A stretch of 63,878 nucleotides of DNA from an uncultured Afifella sp. (GTDB lineage: Bacteria; Pseudomonadota; Alphaproteobacteria; Rhizobiales; Afifellaceae), in the NCBI GenBank assembly GCA_947259045.1, contig CAMYKZ010000006.1:1-63878 (forward strand). Reading direction: 5' to 3'. The notes below the pieces were generated by a model. That model saw only the letters and a program-made list of their open reading frames with translations, had not been told where the DNA came from and searched no databases. The translations under genes and the position numbers were made by a program. Below, one piece after another: positions 44,303 to 53,392 of this stretch. Within the stretch, counting starts at the first letter, position 1, and each line of letters opens with the position of its first letter.

Positions 44303-45166
44303 CTAGCGCACTGTCGCCAGCATGATAATCCCCGTGCCGACAAAAGCCGCAGAGACCAGCCGCGGCCAGCGCGGCTGTTCGCCAAGCAGCAATGTGCCGA
44401 TCAGGGCGGCGATGATGACGCTGGATTCGCGCACCGCGGAAACCGCGCCAAGCGGCGCCAGCGTATTGGCGTAAAGCACGATGGCGTATGAGAATGTCGA
44501 CAGGAAGCCGCCGAGCAGGGCGAGCGCCATGCCGGCGCGGGCGAACGCCGCCCGGGCCAGTTCAATCCCGCCCGGCCTGCCGTACCGCCGGGCGGCGATC
44601 ACCAGCACGACCGGGAATTCCAGGAAAAACAGCCAGGCGATATAACCGAGCGGATCGCCGGCGAGCCGCACGCCGATACCGTCGACGACGCTGTAGGCGG
44701 CAATGATCAGGCCGTTGGCGAAGGTGTAGGCCAATGTCCTGCCGCCGGCGGCGAGCGGGTTCTTGCGCAGGAAGGCGATACTCATAATGCCGGCGGAGGT
44801 GATTGAAATGGCGATCCAGGCGGTCAGGCTGAGCCCCTCGCCGGCAAACACCAACGCGCCCAGCGCCACCAGCATCGGCGCCATGCCGCGGGCGATCGGA
44901 TAGACCTGGCTGAGATCGCCGAAGCGGTAGGATTCAAACAGGCAGACATAATAGAGATAATGCAGCAGCGTCGATGCGATGATGTAGGGCCAGCTGGCAG
45001 CGGCGGGAAAATCGGCGAAGACCATCGCCAGCAGGCCGCCGCAAACATGGGCGGCGGCGATGGCCGCGAGCACCAGCGCCCGGTCCGGCGCCACCTTGAC
45101 CAGGGCGTTCCAGGTCGCATGCAAGCCTGCGGAGAACAGCGCCAGGGTGAGTGCGAACGCCGACAT
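44303..45166 (-). CDS. DMT/EamA-family permease associated with phosphonate genes
   Basis: A 287-residue membrane protein with about ten helices in two repeats of the drug/metabolite transporter fold. YRFGDLSQVYPIARGMAPMLVALGALVFAGE and AVRESSVIIAALIGTLLLGE are the characteristic EamA-type segments. It resembles the EamA subgroup noted in phosphonate-utilisation loci. It lies between phnY and the PMH-like gene (43-bp gaps on each side). No ABC phosphonate importer is present in the operon, so this is the only candidate AEP transporter here. Confidence 0.85.
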   Translation of the reverse strand: MSAFALTLALFSAGLHATWNALVKVAPDRALVLAAIAAAHVCGGLLAMVFADFPAAASWPYIIASTLLHYLYYVCLFESYRFGDLSQVYPIARGMAPMLVALGALVFAGEGLSLTAWIAISITSAGIMSIAFLRKNPLAAGGRTLAYTFANGLIIAAYSVVDGIGVRLAGDPLGYIAWLFFLEFPVVLVIAARRYGRPGGIELARAAFARAGMALALLGGFLSTFSYAIVLYANTLAPLGAVSAVRESSVIIAALIGTLLLGEQPRWPRLVSAAFVGTGIIMLATVR

Positions 45167-45209
45167 TCAGGTCACGCCGCCAGACAGCGGACGCCGGTCA
45201 ACCGCCAGG

Positions 45210-46682
45210 TCAACCACCAGGCCAGGGCAGCGAGTAGGTCTTGACGTTGGTATAGCTTTTCATCGCCTCGACCACGCCTTCCTTGTAACCGAGGCCGGAA
45301 TCCTTGATGCCGCCGAACGGCGACATTTCGATCCGGTAGCCCGGCACTTCCCAGATATTCACCGTGCCGACATTGAGCCCGTTGATATAGGCGGTCATCC
45401 GGTCGAGCCGGTTGGTGCAGACCCCCGACGACAGGCCGAAGGCGGTGCCGTTGGAAATCGCCATCACCGCGGCATCGTCGTCGGGCACGCGGATGACGGG
45501 CACGACGGGGCCGAAGGTTTCCTCGCGCACAAGCTCGCTCTTGGGGTCGACCCGGTCGATAACGATCGGCGGCAGCAGCGCGCCCTGGCGGCCTGGATTG
45601 TAGAGCACCTCCGCGCCCTCGCCGGCGGCGGCGTTGACGCGGTTTTCGAACAATGTTGCCGCCTCTTCGTGCACCACCGTGCCGAGATCGGTATCGGGAT
45701 CCATCGGATCGCCGAACCTGATCGCTTTCGCCCGCTCAAGCAGCATCGGCACGAAGCGGTCGGCAATGCTCTCTTGCGCCAGGATGCGCTTGACGGCGGT
45801 GCAGCGCTGGCCGGAATTTTTCGTCGCCCCGGCAATGGCAAGATCGGCGGCTTTCGCCAGATCGTCGTCGTCGAGATCGTTGCAGACGATCAGCGGATCG
45901 TTGCCGCCAAGCTCCAGCACCGTGCGGCGGTAGCCGGCGGTTTCCGCGATCAGCTTGCCGACGCCGACGCTACCGGTGAAGGTGATCAGTTCCGCGTGCG
46001 GGTTGGTGATCATCTCAGCGCCGATATCGCCCGGCCAGCCGGTCAAAACTGAGAACATTTCCGGCGGCAGCCCGGCCTCATAGAGAATGTCGGCCAGCAC
46101 CATCGCCGTCATCGGCGTCAGTTCGGTCTGCTTGCAGACCATGCAATTGTTGGTCGCGATCGACGGCGCGATCTTGTGCGCCACCATGTTGAGCGGATGG
46201 TTGAACGGGGTGATCGCCGAAATCGCGCTCAGCGGTTCGCGCGACGTATAGATCCGCCGCGCCTTGCCGTGCGGGGTCAGGTCGCAGGAATAGATCTCGC
46301 CATCGTCGTTGATGCACATCTGCGCGGCCAGCGTGAAGACGTCATAGGCGCGGCCGACCTCGTAGAGCGAGTCCTTCTTGGAAATGCCGAGCTCCATGGT
46401 GATCAGATCGGAGATCTCGGCGGCCCGCGCCGTCAGCAGTTCCGCGGTCTTGAACAGGATCTGCTGGCGCTCGTAACGGGTCAGTTTCGGCCTGTAGGCG
46501 GCGGCGATTTCGAACGCCTCGCGCGCATGCGACGCCTGCCCTGCCGGCACCGTGCCGATCACCTCGTTGGTAAAGGGGTAGCGCACTTCGATGACGTCAT
46601 CGGCGTCGACCTTGCGGCCGGCGATGCGCATCGGTTCATGCCGCACAGGGGTTTTGGTATCAGCTTTGTTCATCACATTCAT
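45210..46682 (-). CDS. phnY: Phosphonoacetaldehyde dehydrogenase
   Basis: A 490-residue NAD-dependent aldehyde dehydrogenase. Catalytic Cys in [11 protein letters not shown], general-base Glu in [11 protein letters not shown], cofactor segment [13 protein letters not shown], and [12 protein letters not shown]. In the PhnW/PhnY/PhnA route (known from Sinorhizobium meliloti) it oxidises phosphonoacetaldehyde to phosphonoacetate. The pairing with phnW and phnA makes that assignment strong; on sequence alone it could be another aldehyde dehydrogenase. Cytoplasmic; 32-bp gap from phnA. Confidence 0.9.
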   Translation of the reverse strand: MNVMNKADTKTPVRHEPMRIAGRKVDADDVIEVRYPFTNEVIGTVPAGQASHAREAFEIAAAYRPKLTRYERQQILFKTAELLTARAAEISDLITMELGISKKDSLYEVGRAYDVFTLAAQMCINDDGEIYSCDLTPHGKARRIYTSREPLSAISAITPFNHPLNMVAHKIAPSIATNNCMVCKQTELTPMTAMVLADILYEAGLPPEMFSVLTGWPGDIGAEMITNPHAELITFTGSVGVGKLIAETAGYRRTVLELGGNDPLIVCNDLDDDDLAKAADLAIAGATKNSGQRCTAVKRILAQESIADRFVPMLLERAKAIRFGDPMDPDTDLGTVVHEEAATLFENRVNAAAGEGAEVLYNPGRQGALLPPIVIDRVDPKSELVREETFGPVVPVIRVPDDDAAVMAISNGTAFGLSSGVCTNRLDRMTAYINGLNVGTVNIWEVPGYRIEMSPFGGIKDSGLGYKEGVVEAMKSYTNVKTYSLPWPGG

Positions 46683-46714
46683 CCGTTTCTCGGGCTTGCC
46701 GTTTTTGTGGCGCC

Positions 46715-47962
46715 TCAGGCGCTGGCGGCCTTCGTAGCATAATAGAACGCATCGAAATTGCGCAGCTCCGGCCGCGCCGGCATATCCGCCATCGGCGCAT
46801 TGACGATAAACGGAACCGCCTGTTCAGTCAGCCCGCCATGGGACCGAAGCGGCTCGTTGAGTGCGGAAAGATCATGCCGTTCCGCACTGGTGCCAAGTAC
46901 CTGGTTTTCGCCCGATATCATCACGATATCGCCAATCCGGTCGGCCGGCAGCTCGAACCGCTCGCATGCCTCGTCCTGGCCGACAACCTCCATCATGCCC
47001 GGCACCGCGGCAAGCCTTGCAATCAGGTCGGCCCGGTCGGCGCCCGCCGGCAGATAGGCGGTGGCAAAGCCGCCAAGCGCGCCGTGATGGACGACATACG
47101 GGTCGGTGATCGGCAGGATGACCCGCGCCGCGGCAACGCCAAGCCATTCGTCGAGCATGTCCTGGAGATAGATGACATCCGGCGAACCGTCGGCCAGATG
47201 TTTCGGCTTCATGCCGTGGTCGGCGGTGACCACGATGGCCGCGCCCATGGCGTCAAGCTGGGCGAGGTATTTGTCGAACATGGCGTAAAACGCCATCGCC
47301 TCTTTCTGGTCGGGCGCATATTTGTGCTGCACGTAATCGGTCGTCGTCAGATACATGATATCGGGCTTGAAGGAGGCCAGCAGGCGAACGCCGGCGGCAA
47401 AGACAAACTCGCTGAGTTCAGCCGAATAGACTTCCGGCACCGGCATGCCCAACCATTCCGACGCATTGTCGATGCCGCAATCGGCCATTGTCGTGGTGTC
47501 GGATTTCTCCGACGAAAAGCAGATCGCCCGGCCCTCGTCGAAGCGCAGGCCGTGGCCGAGCAATGTGCGCAGTTTGTCTTTTGCCGTGACAATCGCCACA
47601 CGCGCGCCCTTGTCGTAAAAACGCTTGAAGATGGTCGGCGCGCGCAGGAAACGCGGATCGTTCATCATAACCTCTTCGCCTGTTTGCGGCTCGTAGAGAT
47701 AATTGCCGCAAATGCCGTGCACAGCCGGCGGCCGGCCGGTGGCGATCGACAGATTGTTCGGGTTGGTGAAACTTGGAATGACGCTGTCGGCCAGCCGGCT
47801 GGTGCCTCGTTCGCGCACGCTCTCCAGCGCCGGCATCAGCCCGGCATCGGTTGCCGCGTCCAGATAGGCCGGCTCGCAGCCGTCCAGGCAGATGGCGATC
47901 GCCGGCCGTTTCGGCCAGGCATAATATCGTCCGTTGACTTCGACCTCGGCCAAAGTGTTCAT
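46715..47962 (-). CDS. phnA: Phosphonoacetate hydrolase
   Basis: A 415-residue alkaline phosphatase-superfamily enzyme. Metal/nucleophile segments are [15 protein letters not shown] (Asp), [17 protein letters not shown] (Thr nucleophile), [10 protein letters not shown] and [13 protein letters not shown]. These are characteristic of PhnA phosphonoacetate hydrolase, which cleaves the C-P bond of phosphonoacetate to acetate and phosphate. It follows phnW by 48 bp. Final step of the AEP pathway in this operon. Confidence 0.93.
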   Translation of the reverse strand: MNTLAEVEVNGRYYAWPKRPAIAICLDGCEPAYLDAATDAGLMPALESVRERGTSRLADSVIPSFTNPNNLSIATGRPPAVHGICGNYLYEPQTGEEVMMNDPRFLRAPTIFKRFYDKGARVAIVTAKDKLRTLLGHGLRFDEGRAICFSSEKSDTTTMADCGIDNASEWLGMPVPEVYSAELSEFVFAAGVRLLASFKPDIMYLTTTDYVQHKYAPDQKEAMAFYAMFDKYLAQLDAMGAAIVVTADHGMKPKHLADGSPDVIYLQDMLDEWLGVAAARVILPITDPYVVHHGALGGFATAYLPAGADRADLIARLAAVPGMMEVVGQDEACERFELPADRIGDIVMISGENQVLGTSAERHDLSALNEPLRSHGGLTEQAVPFIVNAPMADMPARPELRNFDAFYYATKAASA

Positions 47963-48010
47963 CGAATTTCCTTTCTTCGGAATCGTTCTTTCAATTCTGG
48001 GCCACCAGCT

Positions 48011-49255
48011 TCAACCGGCCAGCACCGCGCGTTCATCAAGCGCGGCCTTCGGCGGAACGGCGCTGGCCACGCCCATCTGTTGCAGTGATTTCGCCGCAGC
48101 AGCCACCACGCCGCGCATCACCTGCTCGTCAAGCTGGCCGATGCAGCCGATGCGGAAACTGTCAACGACCGTCAGCTTTCCGGGATAAATGATGAACCCC
48201 TGCGCCTTCATGGCATCGTAGAACGCTTGAAAGGCAAAATTCGGATCGGTGGGATTAAAAAACGTCACGATGATCGGCGACAGCCAGCGGTCCGCAAGCA
48301 GGGTCTCAAAACCCAGGTTCCGCATGCCGTCGACCAGCACGTCGCGGTTTCGGACATAACGCGCCAGCCGGCCCGGCTGGCCGCCTTCTTCCTCGTGCAG
48401 GTCAATCGCCTGCATGAAGGCCGCGACCACATGGGTCGGCGGGGTGAAACGCCACTGGCCGGTTTTGTTCATGTAATCCCATTGCGCGTGCACATCGAGG
48501 CTGAGCGAATGGGAATTGCCTTTGGCGGATGCGAGCGCGCTCTTTTGAGCAATCACGAACCCGAAACCCGGTACGCCTTCGATACATTTGTTGGCTGAAG
48601 ACACCATGGCCTCAAACGGCATGTCCGCGGGATTGAACGGCAGTGCTCCGAACGCGCTCATGGAATCGACCAGCAATTTGCGTCCGGCGGCAGCGGTTGC
48701 CGCAGCGATTTCCTCAAGCGGATTGAGAATGCCGGAACTGGTTTCGCAATGGACGACGATGACATGGCTGATCGCCGGCTCGGCCGCCAGCGCCGCCGCC
48801 ACTTCTTCGCCGCGCGGCGGAAGGTAATCGCCCTTGTCGATGACCGTATAAGCGCGGCCGAGATAATCCAGGGTCTGGGCAATTCTCTTGCCGTAGGCGC
48901 CGTTAATCAGCACAAGCGCCTTGCCGTCCTTTGGCAGGAACGAAGCGATCATTGCTTCCACGGCATAGGTGCCGGAGCCCTGGATCGGAACGCAGTCATA
49001 ATCATCGTCACCGCCGGCCAGCTCGACAAGATAGCTGCGCAGCCGGGCCGTCAGGAGTTTGAAATCGTCATCCCACGATCCCCAGTCGGTCAGCATCGCC
49101 GCCTTGACACTGGCAGCGGTCGTCAGCGGCCCCGGTGTCAGCAGCCAGGCAGAAGGCGGCTTCGGATCAGAGCGCCCGTCGGCATCGATATCCGGTGTTG
49201 AAACATGTGTCTGCAATGCACTTGTCCTGTTGGTCAAATCCTGGAATTCAGTCAC
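48011..49255 (-). CDS. phnW: 2-aminoethylphosphonate-pyruvate transaminase
   Basis: A 414-residue PLP aminotransferase of class V fold. The N-terminal family start is [14 protein letters not shown] (about residue 38), [14 protein letters not shown] follows, and the PLP Lys lies in [16 protein letters not shown]. It moves the amino group of AEP to pyruvate, giving phosphonoacetaldehyde and alanine. The start at GTG 49255 gives a 37-residue leader ahead of the conserved core; the true start could be internal, since I see no strong ribosome site. First gene of the operon, divergent from a LysR gene. Confidence 0.92.
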   Translation of the reverse strand: MTEFQDLTNRTSALQTHVSTPDIDADGRSDPKPPSAWLLTPGPLTTAASVKAAMLTDWGSWDDDFKLLTARLRSYLVELAGGDDDYDCVPIQGSGTYAVEAMIASFLPKDGKALVLINGAYGKRIAQTLDYLGRAYTVIDKGDYLPPRGEEVAAALAAEPAISHVIVVHCETSSGILNPLEEIAAATAAAGRKLLVDSMSAFGALPFNPADMPFEAMVSSANKCIEGVPGFGFVIAQKSALASAKGNSHSLSLDVHAQWDYMNKTGQWRFTPPTHVVAAFMQAIDLHEEEGGQPGRLARYVRNRDVLVDGMRNLGFETLLADRWLSPIIVTFFNPTDPNFAFQAFYDAMKAQGFIIYPGKLTVVDSFRIGCIGQLDEQVMRGVVAAAAKSLQQMGVASAVPPKAALDERAVLAG

Positions 49256-49330
49256 ATTGAACCGGTATGTTGTATTTGTAAAATCGTTAGTTATGATACT
49301 TCTATCGTTTTTTCTTATGGATTATCTGGC
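49256..49330. promoter_or_regulatory. Short AT-rich divergent promoter region (phnW / LysR)
   Basis: Only 75 bp separate phnW from the divergent LysR gene, and it is AT-rich against the GC-rich genes. It must hold at least part of both promoters and the LysR site. A partial dyad GTAT...ATAC is present, but I cannot fix an operator by eye. Confidence 0.55.
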
Positions 49331-50209
49331 ATGACACTCTATGCCCCGCTGCGCGCCTTCCATGCCGTCGCGCTGCATGGCGGGTTTTCCAAGGCGGCTG
49401 CGGCCCTTCATCTGACACAGCCGGCGATCTCCGATCAGGTCCGCCGGCTTGAAGGCGATTTCGGCGTCAGCCTCTTCAACCGCCGCCCGCGCGCCGTCGA
49501 ACTGACGCCGATCGGCCGCCGGCTCTTGATTGCAACCAGGCGATTCTTCGACGCGGAAAAGGATGCCCGCGACATTCTCTCCGCCGCCCGCTCGCTCAGC
49601 ACCGGTTCGCTGACAATGCACGCGGACGCGCCTTATCTGGCCATGCCGCTGATTGCCGAATTTCGCAAGCAATATCCAGGTATCGAGATCAAGGTGCTGA
49701 CCGGTAACGCCGAGCAATGCGTGGAAAGCGTGCTGGATTATCGTGCTGATGTCGCGATCTCTGCAGCAACCCGTCAGGATGCCCGGCTGCATTCCTTTCC
49801 GCTGCACAGGGAGCCGCTGTCTGCCATACTCACACCGGATCACCCGTTTGCCTCAGCCGGAAAGACCAGCCTGGCGGAGCTTTCGCACGAACCGCTGATC
49901 TTTCGCGAACCGCGGTCAGTCACCCGGCGTTTGCTCGAAGACGATTTGGCAAGGGCCGGGATAACCTGCATCCCGGCTGTGGAAGTGGAAAGCCGTGAAG
50001 CGCTGGTGGAGGCCGTCGCCTCAAAACTCGGTGTCGGCGTCATGGCAGCGTCTGAACTGGGCGCCGATCAGCGGCTCGTCTCCGTCCCTATCACCGACAG
50101 CAAAAGCATCATGACCGATTCTCTCGTCCGACTGGCCGATCGTCCACCGTCGGTAATTATCGATGCCGTTTTTGCGATCGCAGCGAAGATGGCAGTCCCA
50201 GCGGCTTGA
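49331..50209 (+). CDS. LysR-family regulator, probable activator of the AEP operon
   Basis: A 292-residue LysR protein. Helix-turn-helix GGFSKAAAALHLTQPAISDQVRRLE-type sequence lies at residues about 14-38 and FNRRPRAVELTPIGRRL after it; the effector domain follows. ATG 49331 is chosen to give the conserved N-terminus; the frame upstream overlaps the intergenic promoter region. Divergent orientation to phnW with a 75-bp gap is the standard LysR-target arrangement, and LysR regulators are known for PhnW-type AEP operons (PhnR). Confidence 0.9.
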   Translation: MTLYAPLRAFHAVALHGGFSKAAAALHLTQPAISDQVRRLEGDFGVSLFNRRPRAVELTPIGRRLLIATRRFFDAEKDARDILSAARSLSTGSLTMHADAPYLAMPLIAEFRKQYPGIEIKVLTGNAEQCVESVLDYRADVAISAATRQDARLHSFPLHREPLSAILTPDHPFASAGKTSLAELSHEPLIFREPRSVTRRLLEDDLARAGITCIPAVEVESREALVEAVASKLGVGVMAASELGADQRLVSVPITDSKSIMTDSLVRLADRPPSVIIDAVFAIAAKMAVPAA

Positions 50210-50222
50210 TCACGGTGAAGGC

Positions 50223-51110
50223 TCAGTCGCCGGCATCCGGCTTCACAGCGGCGTAGACCCTGAGCGCTTCCTCCAGCGTGCGGTTCGGATCGAGCGTTTC
50301 GCGGGTTTCCTGCGCGAACGGCGTCTTGGCCAGAATCCGGAAAATATCGGCTGCGCCTTTGTGGAATTCGGGCGTCACGCCGGCATCGGCGAAAGTTGCT
50401 GCGATCTCTTCCATTTCACCGATCCAGCGCGCCGCGTCGGCGGGCATATGCGGCACGCGCTGGCGCATGACCGCCAGCGCCGGCTTCTGGCTGAATTCGA
50501 ACTCGCCGATCAGGTCCGCCGTCAGGCCCAGTCTTTCCGCCGCCATCAGGACAGCCGTCTGCAAAGTCCATGTGCCCTTGGTCAAAGCGGCATAGACCAT
50601 CTTCATCGCCGATGCCCGGCCGATTTCCGGACCGAGCGGGACGACTTTGATCGCTTCGCTGTCCAACGCTTCCATTGCCGACGTGTCCGGGCCGGACACA
50701 AAGAAACGGGTGCCGGAATTCCTGTTTGGCGCGGCACCGACAATGCCGGCGTCGATGAACGGCGCGCCGGCAGCGACGATCAGATCGCCGACCTGGCGGA
50801 CGGTCGCCGGAGAGACGGCGTTGCAATCGGCATAGGTAACCGGCTTGCCGGTCTCCACCATGGCGGCGGCAACATCTTTGGCCAGCGAAATGGCGGCAGT
50901 CGGCGGCAGGATTGACAGGATCAGATCTGCTTCTCCCACCAGCGCGGCCAATGATCCGGCATCTTCCATGCCGGCGCGGGTTGCGAGCGATCTTGAATGT
51001 TCACTGCGCCCGGCGAGGCAGGTCACGACCCTGTGGCCGGCCTGCGCCAGAACCGTGCCGACGCCATGGCCCATATCGCCGGGCATCAGGATTCCGATAA
51101 CAGCCGTCAT
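50223..51110 (-). CDS. NAD(P)-dependent 3-hydroxyacid dehydrogenase-like protein (DUF1932 type)
   Basis: A 295-residue oxidoreductase related to 6-phosphogluconate/3-hydroxyisobutyrate dehydrogenases. The N-terminal cofactor motif is GILMPGDMGHGVG, followed by DLILSILPPTAA. The C-terminal part (KMVYAALTKGTWTLQTAVLMAAERLGL) is the DUF1932-type helical domain with the family Lys. The start overlaps the TctA stop (ATGA), so it belongs to the Tct operon. Probably acts on the imported carboxylate or its product. Confidence 0.82.
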   Translation of the reverse strand: MTAVIGILMPGDMGHGVGTVLAQAGHRVVTCLAGRSEHSRSLATRAGMEDAGSLAALVGEADLILSILPPTAAISLAKDVAAAMVETGKPVTYADCNAVSPATVRQVGDLIVAAGAPFIDAGIVGAAPNRNSGTRFFVSGPDTSAMEALDSEAIKVVPLGPEIGRASAMKMVYAALTKGTWTLQTAVLMAAERLGLTADLIGEFEFSQKPALAVMRQRVPHMPADAARWIGEMEEIAATFADAGVTPEFHKGAADIFRILAKTPFAQETRETLDPNRTLEEALRVYAAVKPDAGD

Positions 51111-52777
51111 GACGATACCTCCAATTGCTGTTCGGCGCGCAAGGCCGACGCGGCCTGATGGCCACGGTAGAGGCCATAAATGCCAAACCCGGCGAGCGCG
51201 ATGCCGAGCGCCGGTCGTATGAAACCACCCATCATCAGCATGGCAGGCGTCAGAGCGAGCGCCAGGAGCGGCGTGTAATAGAATGTCCAGATCTTCTTGC
51301 CCCGGTCGCGCTGGTAGATGCCGAAACCCATCGAAAACAGGCTGAGCGTCAGAAAGAACACCGACCAGGGATGGGTGATGAAATTGCTCATGTCGGTGGA
51401 TATGGCCAGCGCCCGGGCGAGCCAGCGTTCGGCGATCGGGCCAAGCACCACGCCGAGAATGACCGGCGCCAGGGGAAAGCCGAGATTGCGCATGACATAA
51501 CCGATCAGGCCGAAGATCAGCAAAGTCCACATATCGTTGACGATGTTGTGCAGGGCGAAAACGCCAATGCCGCAATAGGCCAGGATGATGCCGGCAAGCA
51601 GGTACATCTGCACCCGGGTGACCAGCACAAACAGCTTCAGGGCCAGCGATTGCAGGAACAGCACCAGAAAATTGGCGAAGAAGAAAGCGATGAAAATCGA
51701 ATAGGCCAGCACCGGAGCCTCGGTGATGAAACTCGGACTGGGAACGACGTCGTGGATCAACAGCGCCCCGAGCATCACAGCGGTGACGATATCGCCCGGA
51801 ATGCCCAGCGCCATCATCATGATCAGAGATCCGCCGGCGGTTGCGTTATTGGCCGATTCCGGCGCGATGATGCCATCTTCGGTCCCGGTACCGAATTTCT
51901 CCGGGGTCTTTGACGCCTTCTTGGCCTGGTCATAGGCCAGAATGTTGGAAATCGTCGAACCGGCAGCCGGAAGGATGCCGGTGAAGATGCCGATCATGGA
52001 TGAGCGCAGGAGATTGCCGTAGCGCGACAGCACGATGCGGGCGGCTTTCATATGCTCGATGCGAATGTCGATATTGCCGGTCTGGACCAGCGAACGCCGG
52101 GCTTGAGCGCGGTCGCGGATATCGCTCATCAACCGGCTGAAGGCGAACAGTCCGATCAGAACGGGCAGGAATTCAAACCCTTCCTGCAGATAGTCGGAGC
52201 CGAAATCGAAGCGCGATACGCCGTTGATGTCTTCCTCGCCGACGGTGGCGATCAGCAGGCCGAATGCGCCGGCGATCAGACCCTTGACCAGATTGCTGCC
52301 GGCCAGGCTGGCGGTGATCGTCAGAGCGAAGAAAACCAGCGAAAAATAGTCCCACGGCTGGAATTCCAGGCCGATGCGGGCCAGTTGCGGCGCAATGGCG
52401 ATCAGAAAGACCGCTGAAATAATGCCGCCGAAAAACGAAGCCCAGACACCGATCCCGAGCGCCAGACCCGGCCGGCCGCCGCGCGCCATGGGGAATCCGT
52501 CGAATGTCGTGGCGACAGAGGACGGCGTGCCCGGAATGCCGATCAGGATACCCGACATCAGCCCGCCCGAAAGCCCGCCGACATAAACGCCGATCATTGT
52601 GGCGATGCCCTGGCTTGCCGTCATTGAAAAAGTGAAGGGCAGCGTCAGGACCACGGCCATGGCGATGGTGAAGCCGGGAATGGCGCCCGCCAGCAGCCCT
52701 GCCATGGCGCCCAGGCACATCAGCGCTAACGTCTGTATGGTGGCGATTTCCGCCAGCGCGGCGACGATATTTTCCAT
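51107..52777 (-). CDS. tctA: Tripartite tricarboxylate transporter large permease (TctA)
   Basis: A 556-residue membrane protein with about a dozen helices. Family signatures GLLAGAIPGFTIAMAVVLTLPFTF and GLSGGLMSGILIGIPGTPSS near the N-terminus, with a second copy GIFTGILPAAGSTISN further on, and GIIAPESANNATAGGSLI. It is the substrate-moving subunit of a sodium-coupled, binding protein-dependent importer for di/tricarboxylates. It is 32 bp after the TctB gene. Confidence 0.93.
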   Translation of the reverse strand: MENIVAALAEIATIQTLALMCLGAMAGLLAGAIPGFTIAMAVVLTLPFTFSMTASQGIATMIGVYVGGLSGGLMSGILIGIPGTPSSVATTFDGFPMARGGRPGLALGIGVWASFFGGIISAVFLIAIAPQLARIGLEFQPWDYFSLVFFALTITASLAGSNLVKGLIAGAFGLLIATVGEEDINGVSRFDFGSDYLQEGFEFLPVLIGLFAFSRLMSDIRDRAQARRSLVQTGNIDIRIEHMKAARIVLSRYGNLLRSSMIGIFTGILPAAGSTISNILAYDQAKKASKTPEKFGTGTEDGIIAPESANNATAGGSLIMMMALGIPGDIVTAVMLGALLIHDVVPSPSFITEAPVLAYSIFIAFFFANFLVLFLQSLALKLFVLVTRVQMYLLAGIILAYCGIGVFALHNIVNDMWTLLIFGLIGYVMRNLGFPLAPVILGVVLGPIAERWLARALAISTDMSNFITHPWSVFFLTLSLFSMGFGIYQRDRGKKIWTFYYTPLLALALTPAMLMMGGFIRPALGIALAGFGIYGLYRGHQAASALRAEQQLEVSS

Positions 52778-52809
52778 GAATGACCGCTTTTCCCCGCTCT
52801 GCCCGGCCG

Positions 52810-53301
52810 CTACCGGATCGAAAAGATTTCGCCCTCAGGCAGAATGACCCTGAGCGCGAAGGTGAACAGGGCCCACATGAAGCCCATCGAAACAATCGAA
52901 ATAATGGCGTGCCTGAGCAGGTCGCCCGGCTTCCAGCCGCCCAGCACGGTCAGCAGCGCAAACACCAGAAGAATGCCGCCGATCAACGCGCCAATCCAGG
53001 GAAGCGTGAGCAGGAATACAAAGTAGATGACGAAACAGAATATCGGGTTGCGGTAATAATTGAAAAACCCGGCCAGGCCCGGCGGACGCTGCCTGTCTGC
53101 CGTGTCCGGTCCGGAAACAAGCGACTGAAAGAAATAAACCAGGCTGAGCAGCGCCAGCACAATCACGACAATTCGCGGCCACGTGGATGGTTTGAGCGTG
53201 CCATATCCCGGCTCGCGGATGTACAGCGACGACCACGCCAGCAAAGCGCAGAACACGAGAAGGAAAACGGCGATCAGCGTATCGCGGTTAAGTGAACGCA
53301 C
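52810..53301 (-). CDS. tctB: Tripartite tricarboxylate transporter small permease (TctB)
   Basis: A 163-residue protein with four hydrophobic helices, beginning DTLIAVFLLVFCALLAWSS, the normal size and topology for TctB. Weakly conserved family; assigned by position between tctC and tctA. Confidence 0.88.
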   Translation of the reverse strand: MRSLNRDTLIAVFLLVFCALLAWSSLYIREPGYGTLKPSTWPRIVVIVLALLSLVYFFQSLVSGPDTADRQRPPGLAGFFNYYRNPIFCFVIYFVFLLTLPWIGALIGGILLVFALLTVLGGWKPGDLLRHAIISIVSMGFMWALFTFALRVILPEGEIFSIR

Positions 53302-53349
53302 GTTTCAAAATCCTGTCTGAACGGTTCATCGGATCATGAGGATTGGACA

Positions 53350-53381
53350 TTGGGCCGGGCGTCTCGCAACACCCGGCCCAA
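53350..53381 (-). terminator. GC hairpin between tctC and tctB
   Basis: TTGGGCCGGG (53350-53359) and CCCGGCCCAA (53372-53381) form a perfect 10-bp stem with a 12-base loop, in the 91-bp gap after the tctC stop. It is likely a partial terminator/3'-end protector for the binding-protein message, like those at 7108 and 28856. Confidence 0.65.
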
Positions 53382-53392
53382 ATCCTCAAAGC

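Noticed and set aside
51111..51575. Long N-terminal extension of the DUF1932 dehydrogenase
   Set aside because: It lies wholly inside tctA; the Rossmann motif begins right after ATG 51110.
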